From an uncultured Gemmiger sp. (GTDB taxonomy: Bacteria > Bacillota > Clostridia > Oscillospirales > Ruminococcaceae): 45,662 bases of DNA. Location: contig CALWNP010000083.1 in assembly GCA_944382835.1 (NCBI GenBank), positions 1 to 45,662 of the forward strand, in the 5' to 3' direction. Below the pieces are notes generated by a model. The model ran no database searches. It was not told where the DNA came from and was given only the letters and a program-made list of their open reading frames with translations. This document shows positions 1-7,789 of the stretch, piece after piece (within the stretch, counting starts at the first letter, position 1; every line of letters begins with the position of its first letter). A program made the position numbers and the translations under genes.

Positions 1-123
1 TTTCTGTTGCACTATCCCTGGGGTCACCCCCGGCTGCCGTTAGCAGTTGCCATGCCTCTGTGAAGCCCGGACTTTCCTCAGAGCGAACGATGTCGCTCCG
101 CCGTCGTATGTTCCACTCGTTAC
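1..123 (-). ncRNA. rnpB: RNase P RNA (5' part, cut by window start)
   Basis: Catalytic RNA of ribonuclease P, which trims the 5' leader of pre-tRNAs. Read on the minus strand, the segment contains the hallmark GAGGAAAGTCCGGGCTTC near the 5' end and, close to the window edge, GTGCAACAGAAA. Both belong to the conserved core of bacterial RNase P RNA. The 5' end near 123 is inferred from the promoter at 130-158; the 3' part lies outside the window. It is divergent from the pseudouridine synthase gene, with a promoter for each direction in the gap. Confidence 0.93.
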
Positions 124-129
124 CCACTT

Positions 130-158
130 ACTATACCATATCTTTCTATTCTTGGCAA
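130..158 (-). promoter_or_regulatory. Promoter of rnpB
   Basis: On the minus strand TTGCCA (153-158) and TATAGT (130-135) are separated by 17 bp. A TGG just before the -10 box makes it an extended -10. The predicted start near 123 fits the 5' end of RNase P RNA. Confidence 0.75.
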
Positions 159-174
159 GTCGCGGTCAGATGGT

Positions 175-203
175 TTGCAACCCAAAACGCTTTGTGGTAT
201 AAT
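175..203 (+). promoter_or_regulatory. Promoter of the rluA-like gene
   Basis: TTGCAA (175-180), 17-bp spacer, TATAAT (198-203), with an extended TGG before the -10 box. It lies about 30 bp upstream of the GTG start at 235 and diverges from the rnpB promoter. Confidence 0.75.
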
Positions 204-234
204 TACAACCGTATAATTATGTGGAAAGGGGCCT

Positions 235-1152
235 GTGGCATTGCAGCTAGGGTTCACCGTTGTACCGCAGGCGGATGGGATGCGTCTGGACACATTCCTG
301 CGCAGCTGCGGCTTGACCGCCGGATGCATCCGGTCGGTCAAACACCAGAGCAATGGCTTTTTTGCCGATGGAAAACCTCTGCACACCAACCAACCGGTGG
401 CTGCGGGGCAGCGAATTACCTTCTCGCTGCCGCCGGAACCGGCCACTTCGGTTGTGCCCCAACCGGTCCCTTTTGACATTGTATACCAGGATGATTTTGC
501 GGCAGTACTGGACAAGCCGGCCGGGATCGCCGTACACCCCACCTTGAACTATCCCGATGGAACCCTCGCCAACGGTTGGATGGAATATCTGCGCCGCAAT
601 GGCAGGGAAGGGGTATTTCGTCCTGTCAATCGTATTGACAAAAATACCAGCGGGCTGGTGCTCTGTGCCCAGAATGCCTTTGCCGCTCCGATTCTGGCGG
701 CTTCTGCCCATAAGTGTTATCTCGCCTTGGTGGAAGGCGTTCTGGACCAGTCTTCGGGGGAGATTGAAGCCCCTATTGGCCGGCGGAAAGATTCCATTAT
801 TGGCCGCTGGGTCTGCCCGGATGGCAAACCCAGCATTACCGCCTACCGTGTTTTGCGCACCGGCGGTGGGCATAGCCTGGTGGCTTGTCAGCCGGTGACC
901 GGTCGAACCCACCAGATTCGTGTTCATATGGCATACTTTGGCCACCCGTTGGCAGGAGATACCCTGTACGGGGGCCATACCGCGATCATGGACCGTCATG
1001 CGCTGCACTGTGGTGTGCTGCAGTTTCAACTGCCGGTAACTGGGGAACGGATTACGGTAAAAAGTCCGCTGCCCCGGGACATGGCGGCAGCCTGTACAGC
1101 CTGTGGGTATGACAGTGCCTGGCAGCAGGACCTCGACCAACTTTCGTTTTGA
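235..1152 (+). CDS. RluA-family 23S rRNA/tRNA pseudouridine synthase
   Basis: Converts specific uridines of structured RNA (23S rRNA in RluC/RluD-type members) to pseudouridine in the cytoplasm. The 305-aa length is typical. Residues 1-65 look like an S4 RNA-binding domain. The catalytic core follows, with NRIDKNTSGL at 132-141; Asp135 in the R-I-D motif is the expected catalytic aspartate. Further on, GRTHQIRVHMAYFGHPLAGD matches the conserved RluA block. The start is GTG with a GGAAAGGGG ribosome site just upstream. The stop overlaps the region before the next gene, so the two may be co-transcribed. Which uridine it modifies cannot be told from sequence. Confidence 0.9.
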   Translation: MALQLGFTVVPQADGMRLDTFLRSCGLTAGCIRSVKHQSNGFFADGKPLHTNQPVAAGQRITFSLPPEPATSVVPQPVPFDIVYQDDFAAVLDKPAGIAVHPTLNYPDGTLANGWMEYLRRNGREGVFRPVNRIDKNTSGLVLCAQNAFAAPILAASAHKCYLALVEGVLDQSSGEIEAPIGRRKDSIIGRWVCPDGKPSITAYRVLRTGGGHSLVACQPVTGRTHQIRVHMAYFGHPLAGDTLYGGHTAIMDRHALHCGVLQFQLPVTGERITVKSPLPRDMAAACTACGYDSAWQQDLDQLSF

Positions 1153-1186
1153 TATGCGCCGCGTTTTGCGCGGAAAGGAGATCCCT

Positions 1187-3082
1187 TTGAATCCCTCTCA
1201 ACTTGACGATAAGCTCAACGCCCAGGAAACGCAGGAAGATCAAAAATCCAAAAAGCCGCGCCATCCGCGAAAAGGATTCGGGCTGTGGCTGGATGATCTT
1301 CGTTGCCGTCTTACGGTGCGTTCCTGGCGCAGAAAAACCAAAATAGAATACAAGCGCAGCCGCTTCTCGGCCAGGATCAAGAAAATCCCCTATGCCGCTG
1401 AGATTGGTGATTCGCTGTACACCTTCGGTTTTTTGATTGAATACAGCATCATCTGTGCCGGCCGTGCTGTGGTCAAGGCGGCGCGGGTGATTCTGCAGCA
1501 TGCAGGAAGCCTGCTTCTGACCATTCTGCGGCCGTTTCTGCTGGGCATTATCACCCTATGCGAAGACCTGGCCAAGCCGTTTTTGCGGATGGGTTCGGGG
1601 CTACGTCATATCCGGGAGTTGCCGGCCATCTATCCGCAGGAGAGCGTTCGCCAGCTTCGCAAGGAGAAGCTGCGATACTTTGCCCGCGGAACCAAGAAGT
1701 ATTTTCCCTTGGTCCTCAACGCATTGGCCTACCTTCTGCCGGTGGCAGCGGCTGCTGGCTTTGCCTTTGTGGTACATACCGGGGTGAATCTTCAGTTTAC
1801 TCTGAACGTACAAGTCAATGGCCAGACCGTTGGCTATGTGGAGAGCGAACAGATCTTTGAGAGTGCCAGCGAGGATGTGACCTCCCGTATCAACAACGCC
1901 AAAGCGGTCATGGAAGCGGCTGGTGATGAGGTGCCTGATACCCAGTGGGAGGTCACTCCCACCTATACCTTGGCCATTTCCAACCGCACCATGACCGAGA
2001 GTGAGGTGGCTAATGCCATCCTGCGCACGGCCAGCGATGAGATCGGGGAAGGCACCGCTGTGTACATTGACGGTGCGCTGCGCTTTGTCACCCAGGAGGG
2101 GGATCATCTGCGCAGTTACCTGGAAAGCATCAAGGCTCCCTATCAGGCCGATGCAGATCAGGATACCCGGGTGGACTTTGTCCACGACATCCGTCTGGTG
2201 GACGGTGTATATCTGCTGTCCTCCATCATCCCTTATGACACGGTGGTATCCACGCTGGGCGAGGGCGGAGGCCCGCAGACCTATACGGCAGCGGAAGGGG
2301 ATACGGTGCAGACGGTGATGGACGCCGCACAGGTGGACATCAACACCATTGCGGCCTTGAACCCCGATCTGCAAACGGCTGACCAGGCGCTTGAGCCGGG
2401 AGAGCAGGTTGTTACCGGCGTCTCCTCGCCGGAGCTGCTGAAGGTGAAGGTGGTCCAGCGCAAGAGTCGGCTGGAAGATATTCCCTATGATACCGAGATC
2501 ACCGATTCGGACGAATATGATTTTGGCGATACTGTGACGGTGCAGGAAGGCCAGCTGGGTCTGCAGGAAATTGTGGAGGATTATACCTACGTCGACGGGG
2601 TCAACACCCAGACCGACGTGGTTAGTGTCAACGTAGTCCAGACGCCGGTCACCGAGCTGGTGGTGCGCGGAACCAAGCTGCAAAACGGCATGGTGGCCAG
2701 CACCGGCAGCGGTACCTTCATGTGGCCGGTGCCCGGGTATACCTACGTCAGCCGCTGGATGAGTTCTTACCACAAGGGCGCCGATATCTGTGCACCGTAC
2801 GGGACACCGATTTACGCATCGGATTCCGGCGTGATCAAGACGGCTACCTACCATTACAGCTACGGTAACTACATTGTTATCGATCACGGCAACGGCTATC
2901 AGACCCTGTATGCCCATATGTCCGGCTTTGCCAGCGATATCGCGGTGGGCACGCCGGTTTCTCAGGGCCAGATCATTGGTTATGTGGGCTCCACGGGTGA
3001 TTCTACCGGTAACCATTGCCACTTCGAGATGTATTACAACGGGGTGCGGTTCAGCGCACGGGATTTGTTCCCGACGATGTGA
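1187..3082 (+). CDS. Membrane-anchored M23 peptidase with LysM and G5 domains
   Basis: Probable cell-wall endopeptidase cutting peptidoglycan cross-links outside the membrane. Order of parts in the 631-aa protein: a basic cytoplasmic N-terminus of about 175 residues, one membrane helix near 175-200, an extracellular stretch, a LysM-like domain near 365-412, a G5 domain near 415-495 and a C-terminal M23 domain from about 513. The zinc-site residues are visible: His529 and Asp533 in HKGAD, and His610/His612 in HCHFE; YAHM lies between. The start chosen is TTG at 1187, because AAAGGAG lies 6 bp upstream. The in-frame ATGs at 1103 and 1154 have no comparable site, and the first overlaps rluA. The long basic cytoplasmic tail is unusual and may anchor a partner. 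Confidence 0.87.
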   Translation: MNPSQLDDKLNAQETQEDQKSKKPRHPRKGFGLWLDDLRCRLTVRSWRRKTKIEYKRSRFSARIKKIPYAAEIGDSLYTFGFLIEYSIICAGRAVVKAARVILQHAGSLLLTILRPFLLGIITLCEDLAKPFLRMGSGLRHIRELPAIYPQESVRQLRKEKLRYFARGTKKYFPLVLNALAYLLPVAAAAGFAFVVHTGVNLQFTLNVQVNGQTVGYVESEQIFESASEDVTSRINNAKAVMEAAGDEVPDTQWEVTPTYTLAISNRTMTESEVANAILRTASDEIGEGTAVYIDGALRFVTQEGDHLRSYLESIKAPYQADADQDTRVDFVHDIRLVDGVYLLSSIIPYDTVVSTLGEGGGPQTYTAAEGDTVQTVMDAAQVDINTIAALNPDLQTADQALEPGEQVVTGVSSPELLKVKVVQRKSRLEDIPYDTEITDSDEYDFGDTVTVQEGQLGLQEIVEDYTYVDGVNTQTDVVSVNVVQTPVTELVVRGTKLQNGMVASTGSGTFMWPVPGYTYVSRWMSSYHKGADICAPYGTPIYASDSGVIKTATYHYSYGNYIVIDHGNGYQTLYAHMSGFASDIAVGTPVSQGQIIGYVGSTGDSTGNHCHFEMYYNGVRFSARDLFPTM

Positions 3083-3153
3083 CAGAAATTGCAGAAAACA
3101 TCCGGTCAGGAATTGATATTTCATCTAATTTTTGCAAATAATAGTGTCGGGGC

Positions 3154-3182
3154 TTTTCAAAACCCATGTTGTAGTGTATAAT
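3154..3182 (+). promoter_or_regulatory. Promoter of murA
   Basis: TTTTCA (3154-3159), 17-bp spacer and a perfect TATAAT (3177-3182) in the gap between the M23 peptidase gene and murA. Confidence 0.65.
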
Positions 3183-3242
3183 AACATAAACTGTGTGGCT
3201 CTGTAAGCTGCAATGGCGGAAACGCAAAGGAGCGTAATCCAC

Positions 3243-4526
3243 TTGGAAAAGTTTGTGATTAAAGGCGGAAACGCCCTCAAAGGTGACGTCATCATTGGCG
3301 GTGCCAAAAATGCCGCGGTGGCAATCCTGCCGGCGACGATTCTGGCAGCGGACAAGTGCATCATCGAAAATTTGCCGTGCATCAGCGATGTGATGGCATC
3401 ATTACAGATTTTGAGCGAATTGGGCGCCAGAATCCGCATGATCAGCAAAAGCACTTACGAGATCGATACCACCCATCTCGAGTGCACAGAAGTTTCAAAT
3501 GAGCTTTCTCGTCAGATGCGGGCCAGTTACTATTTTCTGGGCGCGCTGCTTGGCCGGTTTGGATGTGGTCAGGTGGCAATGCCGGGCGGCTGCAATCTGG
3601 GCCCTCGCCCCATTGACCAGCACCTCAAGGCATTCACCGCCCTGGGAGCCGAGGATTCGGTGGAATATGGGATGATCCGGGTCAAGGCAGATCATCTGAC
3701 CGGGGCACATATCTTCTTTGATACCGTTTCGGTGGGGGCGACCATGAATGCCATGCTTGCCGCCGTGATGGCAGACGGACAGACCATTCTGGAGAATGTG
3801 GCCCGGGAACCTCATGTGGTGGACCTGGCCAACTGCCTGAATATGATGGGCGCGGATGTCCACGGCGCCGGCACCGATGTGATTAAGATTCGCGGTGTCA
3901 AGCAGCTTCACGGTTGCAGCTATACCATCATTCCCGACCAGATTGAGGCAGGCAGCTATATGGTGGCAGCCGCCATTACCAAAGGGGATGTGGTTCTGCA
4001 CAACATTATTCCCAAACATCTGGAACCCATCACCGCCAAGCTCCGCGCAGCGGGATGTGAGATTACCGAATATGACGATGCCCTGCGCATCACCCGGACG
4101 GGGCCGCTGCATCCTTTGAAGATCAAAACGATGCCTCATCCCGGATTTCCCACTGATATGCAGCCTTTGATGACAGTGTTGCTGACTCTGGCCGAGGGCA
4201 CTTCCATTATCACCGAGGGCATCTGGGAAAACCGCTTCCGCTATGTGGATGAGCTGGTCCACATGGGGGCCAATGTGCAGGTGGATGGCCAGGTTGCGGT
4301 GGTGGAAGGAGTCAAAAAGCTCTATCCGGCACCGCTGCGGGCTTTGGACCTGCGGGCTGGGGCTGCCATGGTGATGGCGGCTTTGGCAGCGGACGGTGTC
4401 AGTGAAATTGATGAGACCCAGCACATTGAGCGTGGGTATGAGAACATCGTCGAAAAGTTACAGGCCATCGGTGCGGACATTCGTCGGGTGGAAATCCCGG
4501 TGAACACCATCACCCGCGCGATCTAA
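3243..4526 (+). CDS. murA: UDP-N-acetylglucosamine 1-carboxyvinyltransferase
   Basis: Transfers enolpyruvate from phosphoenolpyruvate to UDP-GlcNAc, the first committed step of peptidoglycan synthesis, in the cytoplasm; the fosfomycin target. The 427-aa length fits the family. Lys22 lies in GAKNAA, and the active-site cysteine Cys117 lies in PGGCNLGPRP. A cysteine here predicts fosfomycin sensitivity. The start is TTG at 3243 with AAAGGAG ten bases upstream; an in-frame ATG at 3213 has no ribosome site. The gene has its own promoter and a strong terminator (4541-4571). Many Firmicutes carry two MurA paralogues; which one this is cannot be decided from the window. Confidence 0.95.
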   Translation: MEKFVIKGGNALKGDVIIGGAKNAAVAILPATILAADKCIIENLPCISDVMASLQILSELGARIRMISKSTYEIDTTHLECTEVSNELSRQMRASYYFLGALLGRFGCGQVAMPGGCNLGPRPIDQHLKAFTALGAEDSVEYGMIRVKADHLTGAHIFFDTVSVGATMNAMLAAVMADGQTILENVAREPHVVDLANCLNMMGADVHGAGTDVIKIRGVKQLHGCSYTIIPDQIEAGSYMVAAAITKGDVVLHNIIPKHLEPITAKLRAAGCEITEYDDALRITRTGPLHPLKIKTMPHPGFPTDMQPLMTVLLTLAEGTSIITEGIWENRFRYVDELVHMGANVQVDGQVAVVEGVKKLYPAPLRALDLRAGAAMVMAALAADGVSEIDETQHIERGYENIVEKLQAIGADIRRVEIPVNTITRAI

Positions 4527-4540
4527 GCTCGATTTGATTC

Positions 4541-4571
4541 GGGGCCGCAGCAGTTGCGGCCCCGAATTTTT
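4541..4571 (+). terminator. Rho-independent terminator of murA
   Basis: Perfect 9-bp stem GGGGCCGCA / TGCGGCCCC (4541-4549 with 4555-4563), 5-nt loop, then a run of five T (4567-4571). Confidence 0.88.
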
Positions 4572-4608
4572 GCCCTATTTATACTTGGAAAGAGGATTGT
4601 CGCCTGAA

Positions 4609-5397
4609 ATGTCGTTGTTTACCACCCTTTATTCCGGCTCCTCCGGCAACTGTGCGCTGTTGCTGCACGAGGGAAAATATCTGCTGATCGATATGGGAAA
4701 AAGTTGCCGGACCACCCTCAATGCCCTGAAGCGCCTCAATCTGGCCGTCAGTGACTGCCAGGGAATCCTGGTCACCCATGAGCACTCCGACCATGTTTCG
4801 GGCCTGGAAACCTTCCTCAAGCATTATAATGTCCCGGTATATGGCCGCGCAGAAACATTGCAGGCTCTGGATAACCGCCGGATTCTGCCTCCGGCCATTG
4901 AGGCAATTGCCATGGATGGAAAAAACGAGGAGATCGGTGGATTTTCGGTGCGGAATTTTCCCACCAGCCATGATGTGCCCTGCTGCGGTTATCGGATTCA
5001 TACCCCCGATGGGCATACGATGGCTATTGCCACCGACCTGGGCGTGCTGACCCCGGTGGTGCAGGAAAATCTGGCGGGGTGTGACCTGGTGGCCCTGGAA
5101 GCCAACTATGACCGGTTCAGTCTGCATGGAGGACCCTATCCCTATTATCTCAAGGTGCGGATTGCCAGCGACCAGGGGCACCTGGACAATCGTGCCTGTG
5201 CGGCTGAGTTGCTGGACCTGATCCAGGACGGCTGCAAAAAGTTTGCCCTGTGCCATTTGAGCCAGACCAACAACTCCCCGGAACTTGTGATGACGACGGT
5301 CTACAATGTTTTGCTGGCGGCTGGAATTCAGCCCGGCAAGGATACTTTGGTTCAGGTCCAATCCAGAAACGAAATCTCACCCTACATAGAGTTTTGA
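4609..5397 (+). CDS. YycJ/WalJ-type MBL-fold hydrolase
   Basis: Metallo-beta-lactamase-fold phosphodiesterase/nuclease of the YycJ (VicX, WalJ) group, often linked to cell-wall homeostasis or DNA repair in Firmicutes. The 262-aa protein begins MSLFTTLYSGSSGN, the typical family start. The metal motif T-H-E-H-S-D-H is at residues 56-62, and ATDLG follows later. The ATG at 4609 is used; an in-frame TTG upstream falls inside the murA terminator, so it cannot be the start. A GGAAAGAGG site ends 13 nt before the ATG. The gene is followed 27 bp later by rlmH, suggesting co-transcription. The exact substrate is unknown. Confidence 0.85.
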   Translation: MSLFTTLYSGSSGNCALLLHEGKYLLIDMGKSCRTTLNALKRLNLAVSDCQGILVTHEHSDHVSGLETFLKHYNVPVYGRAETLQALDNRRILPPAIEAIAMDGKNEEIGGFSVRNFPTSHDVPCCGYRIHTPDGHTMAIATDLGVLTPVVQENLAGCDLVALEANYDRFSLHGGPYPYYLKVRIASDQGHLDNRACAAELLDLIQDGCKKFALCHLSQTNNSPELVMTTVYNVLLAAGIQPGKDTLVQVQSRNEISPYIEF

Positions 5398-5424
5398 ACG
5401 GCCGGGAGAGGAGGGCGCAAAAGT

Positions 5425-5910
5425 ATGCAAAACATTGATTTGATCTGTGTTGGAAAACTCAATGCTTCCTATTTTGCTGCCGGCGTGGCAGAATACCAAA
5501 AACGCCTTTCGGCATTCTGCAATTTCCGGATCATTGAACTGCCTGAAACATCCATCGCCGAGAAAAATGCCAGCGAGACCCAGATCGCCAAGGCTCTGGA
5601 AAAGGAGGGAACTGCAATTCTTGGTGCGGTGCGCAAGGGCGCCTGCATTGTGGCACTTTGCATTGAGGGCAAAGAGCTGTCCAGCGAGGATCTGGCGGCT
5701 CTGATTGCAGAACGTGCCGGCAGCGGAGCAGGGGACATTGCCTTTGTGATCGGGTCGTCCCATGGATTGGCTGATTCGGTCAAGCGGGCGGCAAGGGTAC
5801 GGTTTTCCATGGGAAGAATTACCTTGCCCCATCAGCTGGCCCGCCTGGTTCTGACAGAACAGATTTACCGTGCTTGTACCATCAATGCCGGGATGAAATA
5901 CCACAAATAA
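5425..5910 (+). CDS. rlmH: 23S rRNA (pseudouridine-1915-N3)-methyltransferase
   Basis: SPOUT-class methyltransferase that methylates pseudouridine 1915 in helix 69 of 23S rRNA on assembled 70S ribosomes, using S-adenosylmethionine. The 161-aa length is normal. The trefoil-knot C-terminus is clear: FVIGSSHGLADSV, then LPHQLARLVLTEQIYRA, ending GMKYHK, the family's hallmark tail. It follows the YycJ-type gene by 27 bp, and a strong terminator starts at its stop codon. The yycJ-rlmH neighbourhood is common in Firmicutes. Confidence 0.95.
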   Translation: MQNIDLICVGKLNASYFAAGVAEYQKRLSAFCNFRIIELPETSIAEKNASETQIAKALEKEGTAILGAVRKGACIVALCIEGKELSSEDLAALIAERAGSGAGDIAFVIGSSHGLADSVKRAARVRFSMGRITLPHQLARLVLTEQIYRACTINAGMKYHK

Positions 5911-5958
5911 AAGATCCGGAACGCCATTTCCATGAGGAAGGCGTTCCGGATCTTTTTT
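5911..5958 (+). terminator. Rho-independent terminator of rlmH
   Basis: Perfect 15-bp stem (5911-5925 with 5940-5954), 14-nt loop, then six T (5953-5958). Confidence 0.92.
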
Positions 5959-5961
5959 CTC

Positions 5962-5994
5962 AAAAAAACCGCGCCGCGGGATGACGCGGCGCGG
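5962..5994 (-). terminator. Terminator of the hydrogenase gene
   Basis: On the minus strand a perfect 10-bp GC stem (5985-5994 with 5969-5978), 6-nt loop, then seven T (complement of 5962-5968), just after the hydrogenase stop. Confidence 0.9.
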
Positions 5995-6002
5995 GGCAGA
6001 GA

Positions 6003-7526
6003 TCAATACTTGAGGTAAGCCAGAGAATCCTGGTAAGGAGTATCCAGAGCCGAGGCCATCGGAGCCTGAGACTTGTACTTGGCCAGCATGGCAGCGCTGC
6101 GGCCGGGATCTGCCAGGGTACCAGCGCCTGCGATGCAGCCGCCGGGGCAGGCCATGCCTTCCAGCAGATAGCCGTTGTACTTGCCGGCTTTGGCCATGGT
6201 CATCATCTTGCGGCATTCGGTCAAGCCCTGGGCAGAGGCAACCTTGACCTCGCGCTCGGGATCCATCTTGTGGATGACATTGACAACGGCCTGGGCGACA
6301 CCGCCGGAAACCGCAAAGCCGCGGCCATCGGCACTGGCATCGTCAAAGGTGTCGTTGGGATCATCGGGCAGAGAGGCAAAGTCCACGCCCTTGGCCTCAA
6401 ACAGGCCCATGAGCTCCTCGAAGGTCAGCACGAAGTCCACCTCACTGCGGACGGTGCGGCGGCTGGCCTCCAGCTTTTTGGCGGAGCAGGGGCCGACAAA
6501 GCAGATGCGGGCGTTCTTGTCGCTCTTTTTGATCAGACGGGCAGTCAGCACCATGGGGGTCATGGTCATGCTGATGCAGTCGGCGTATTCGGGGAAAAGC
6601 TTCTTGGCCATCACGCTCCAGGCCGGGCAGCAGGAGGTGCCCATGAAGGGATGCTTGGAGGGAACTTCCTCCATGAAATCCTTTGCCTCGTCGATGGTGC
6701 ACAGGTCAGCACCCACAGCCACTTCGGAAGTGCCGGCAAAGCCCAGCTGCTGCATGGCGGCACGCAGTTTGGCGGGGGTCATGCCGGGGAACTGGTTGAT
6801 GAAAGCAGGGGCGACAATGGCGATGACACGATCTCCGCGCTTGATGGACTGAATCAGCTGGAAGATCTGGCCCTTGTCCACGATGGCGCCGAAGGGGCAG
6901 TTGACCAGGCACATGCCGCAGGAAACGCACTTATCGTAATCGATTTCGGCACGGCCATATTCATCAGAGTGAATGGCGCCCATGCCGCAAGCCTTGGCGC
7001 AGGGGCGTTCGACCTTGACGATGGCGTTGTACGGACAGGTATTGACACAGCGGCCGCACTTGATGCACAGGCTCTGGTCAATGTGGCTGCGGCCGTTGCG
7101 GAAGGAGATAGCCTTTTTGGGGCAAACTTCCTGGCAGGGATGCGCCAGGCAGCCCTGGCACATCGAGGTGACCTTGATGATCTTTTCCGGGCAGCGGTTG
7201 CAGGCAAACTTGATCACGTTGATCAGAGGAGGCTCGTAATATTTTTCGGCAACGACACTGTGTTCCAGGTTTTCGGTTGCGGGCACGCTTTCATCCAGCG
7301 GACGCAGGGACAGGCCCATTGCCAAGCGGATGCGCTCGGAGACGATGGCGCGCTCCAGGAAGATGCTGCTGCGCAGCTGACCAACTTCACCGGGGATAAT
7401 CTTGTAAGGCAGTTCACGGATCTGGTTTGCGTAATCCGTCATCGAATTGCCCTCGTAGGACATCCGGGCCACTTCGGTAAAGACCTTGCGCCGAATGTCG
7501 GTGACTGGGGTGTAGATGCCTCTCAT
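6003..7526 (-). CDS. [FeFe]-hydrogenase catalytic protein, group B-like, with ferredoxin domains
   Basis: Iron-sulfur enzyme of the [FeFe]-hydrogenase superfamily, expected to couple proton reduction or H2 oxidation, or redox sensing, to ferredoxin. The 507-aa protein has an N-terminal region, several CxxCxxCxxxC-type clusters (residues about 120-225; for example CIKCGRCVNTCP and CVSCGMCLVNCP), then the H-cluster domain. Its three signatures are TSCCPAW, GPCSAKK and GMACPGGC. TSCCPAW with GPCSAKK resembles group B rather than the classic bifurcating HydA. No HydB/HydC partner lies nearby. The start is the ATG at 7526 with AAAGGAG upstream; the upstream in-frame ATG sits inside a palindromic operator. 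It has its own terminator. Function as a H2 producer or as a sensor cannot be settled here. Confidence 0.87.
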   Translation of the reverse strand: MRGIYTPVTDIRRKVFTEVARMSYEGNSMTDYANQIRELPYKIIPGEVGQLRSSIFLERAIVSERIRLAMGLSLRPLDESVPATENLEHSVVAEKYYEPPLINVIKFACNRCPEKIIKVTSMCQGCLAHPCQEVCPKKAISFRNGRSHIDQSLCIKCGRCVNTCPYNAIVKVERPCAKACGMGAIHSDEYGRAEIDYDKCVSCGMCLVNCPFGAIVDKGQIFQLIQSIKRGDRVIAIVAPAFINQFPGMTPAKLRAAMQQLGFAGTSEVAVGADLCTIDEAKDFMEEVPSKHPFMGTSCCPAWSVMAKKLFPEYADCISMTMTPMVLTARLIKKSDKNARICFVGPCSAKKLEASRRTVRSEVDFVLTFEELMGLFEAKGVDFASLPDDPNDTFDDASADGRGFAVSGGVAQAVVNVIHKMDPEREVKVASAQGLTECRKMMTMAKAGKYNGYLLEGMACPGGCIAGAGTLADPGRSAAMLAKYKSQAPMASALDTPYQDSLAYLKY

Positions 7527-7564
7527 AATTTTTGCTCCTTTAAATGTCTTGGGGCCGCATGCCG

Positions 7565-7584
7565 CTAACGTCATATGACGTTAG
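7565..7584. promoter_or_regulatory. Perfect 20-bp palindrome upstream of hydrogenase
   Basis: CTAACGTCAT followed directly by its exact complement, centred 48 bp upstream of the hydrogenase ATG and probably inside its leader. No gap and no mismatch. It looks like the operator of a dimeric repressor (TetR-like spacing). It does not match Rex (TTGTGA-type) or FNR (TTGAT-type) sites. The binding protein is unknown. Confidence 0.6.
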
Positions 7585-7611
7585 ATCTATAACGATACAG
7601 CTCCTGTTAAA

Positions 7612-7640
7612 ATATTACCAAGACACAGCAAGTTTTACAA
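7612..7640 (-). promoter_or_regulatory. Possible hydrogenase promoter
   Basis: On the minus strand TTGTAA (7635-7640), 17-bp spacer, TAATAT (7612-7617) preceded by TGG. The -35 box lies in an inverted repeat TTTTACA-N11-TGTAAAA (7633-7657). The predicted start (about 7605) places the 20-bp palindrome just downstream in the leader, a position suited to repression. Confidence 0.45.
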
Positions 7641-7733
7641 GGGGAAAACCTGTAAAATTTGAAAAAAGTCTGCATTTTTTCAGCATCAACAGCGGCGGCA
7701 GGGTTTCTTTATACAGAATGCCAAAATTCGTAC

Positions 7734-7771
7734 AAAAAAGCACCCTCTGCTGTAAAAACAGCGGAAGATGC
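7734..7771 (-). terminator. Terminator of mtaB
   Basis: On the minus strand a 14-bp stem with one mismatch and two G-T pairs (7758-7771 with 7740-7753), TTTT loop, then six T (complement of 7734-7739). Confidence 0.82.
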
Positions 7772-7789
7772 CAAAATTTTGAAATGGGT

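Noticed and set aside
4534-4608. N-terminal extension of the YycJ-type hydrolase
   Set aside because: It would be translated through the murA terminator hairpin; the family start is the ATG at 4609.
6270-7568. Long plus-strand frame of 432 codons opposite the hydrogenase
   Set aside because: Mirror of the GC-rich hydrogenase gene; Gly/Ala/His-rich low-complexity product, no ribosome site, no domain.
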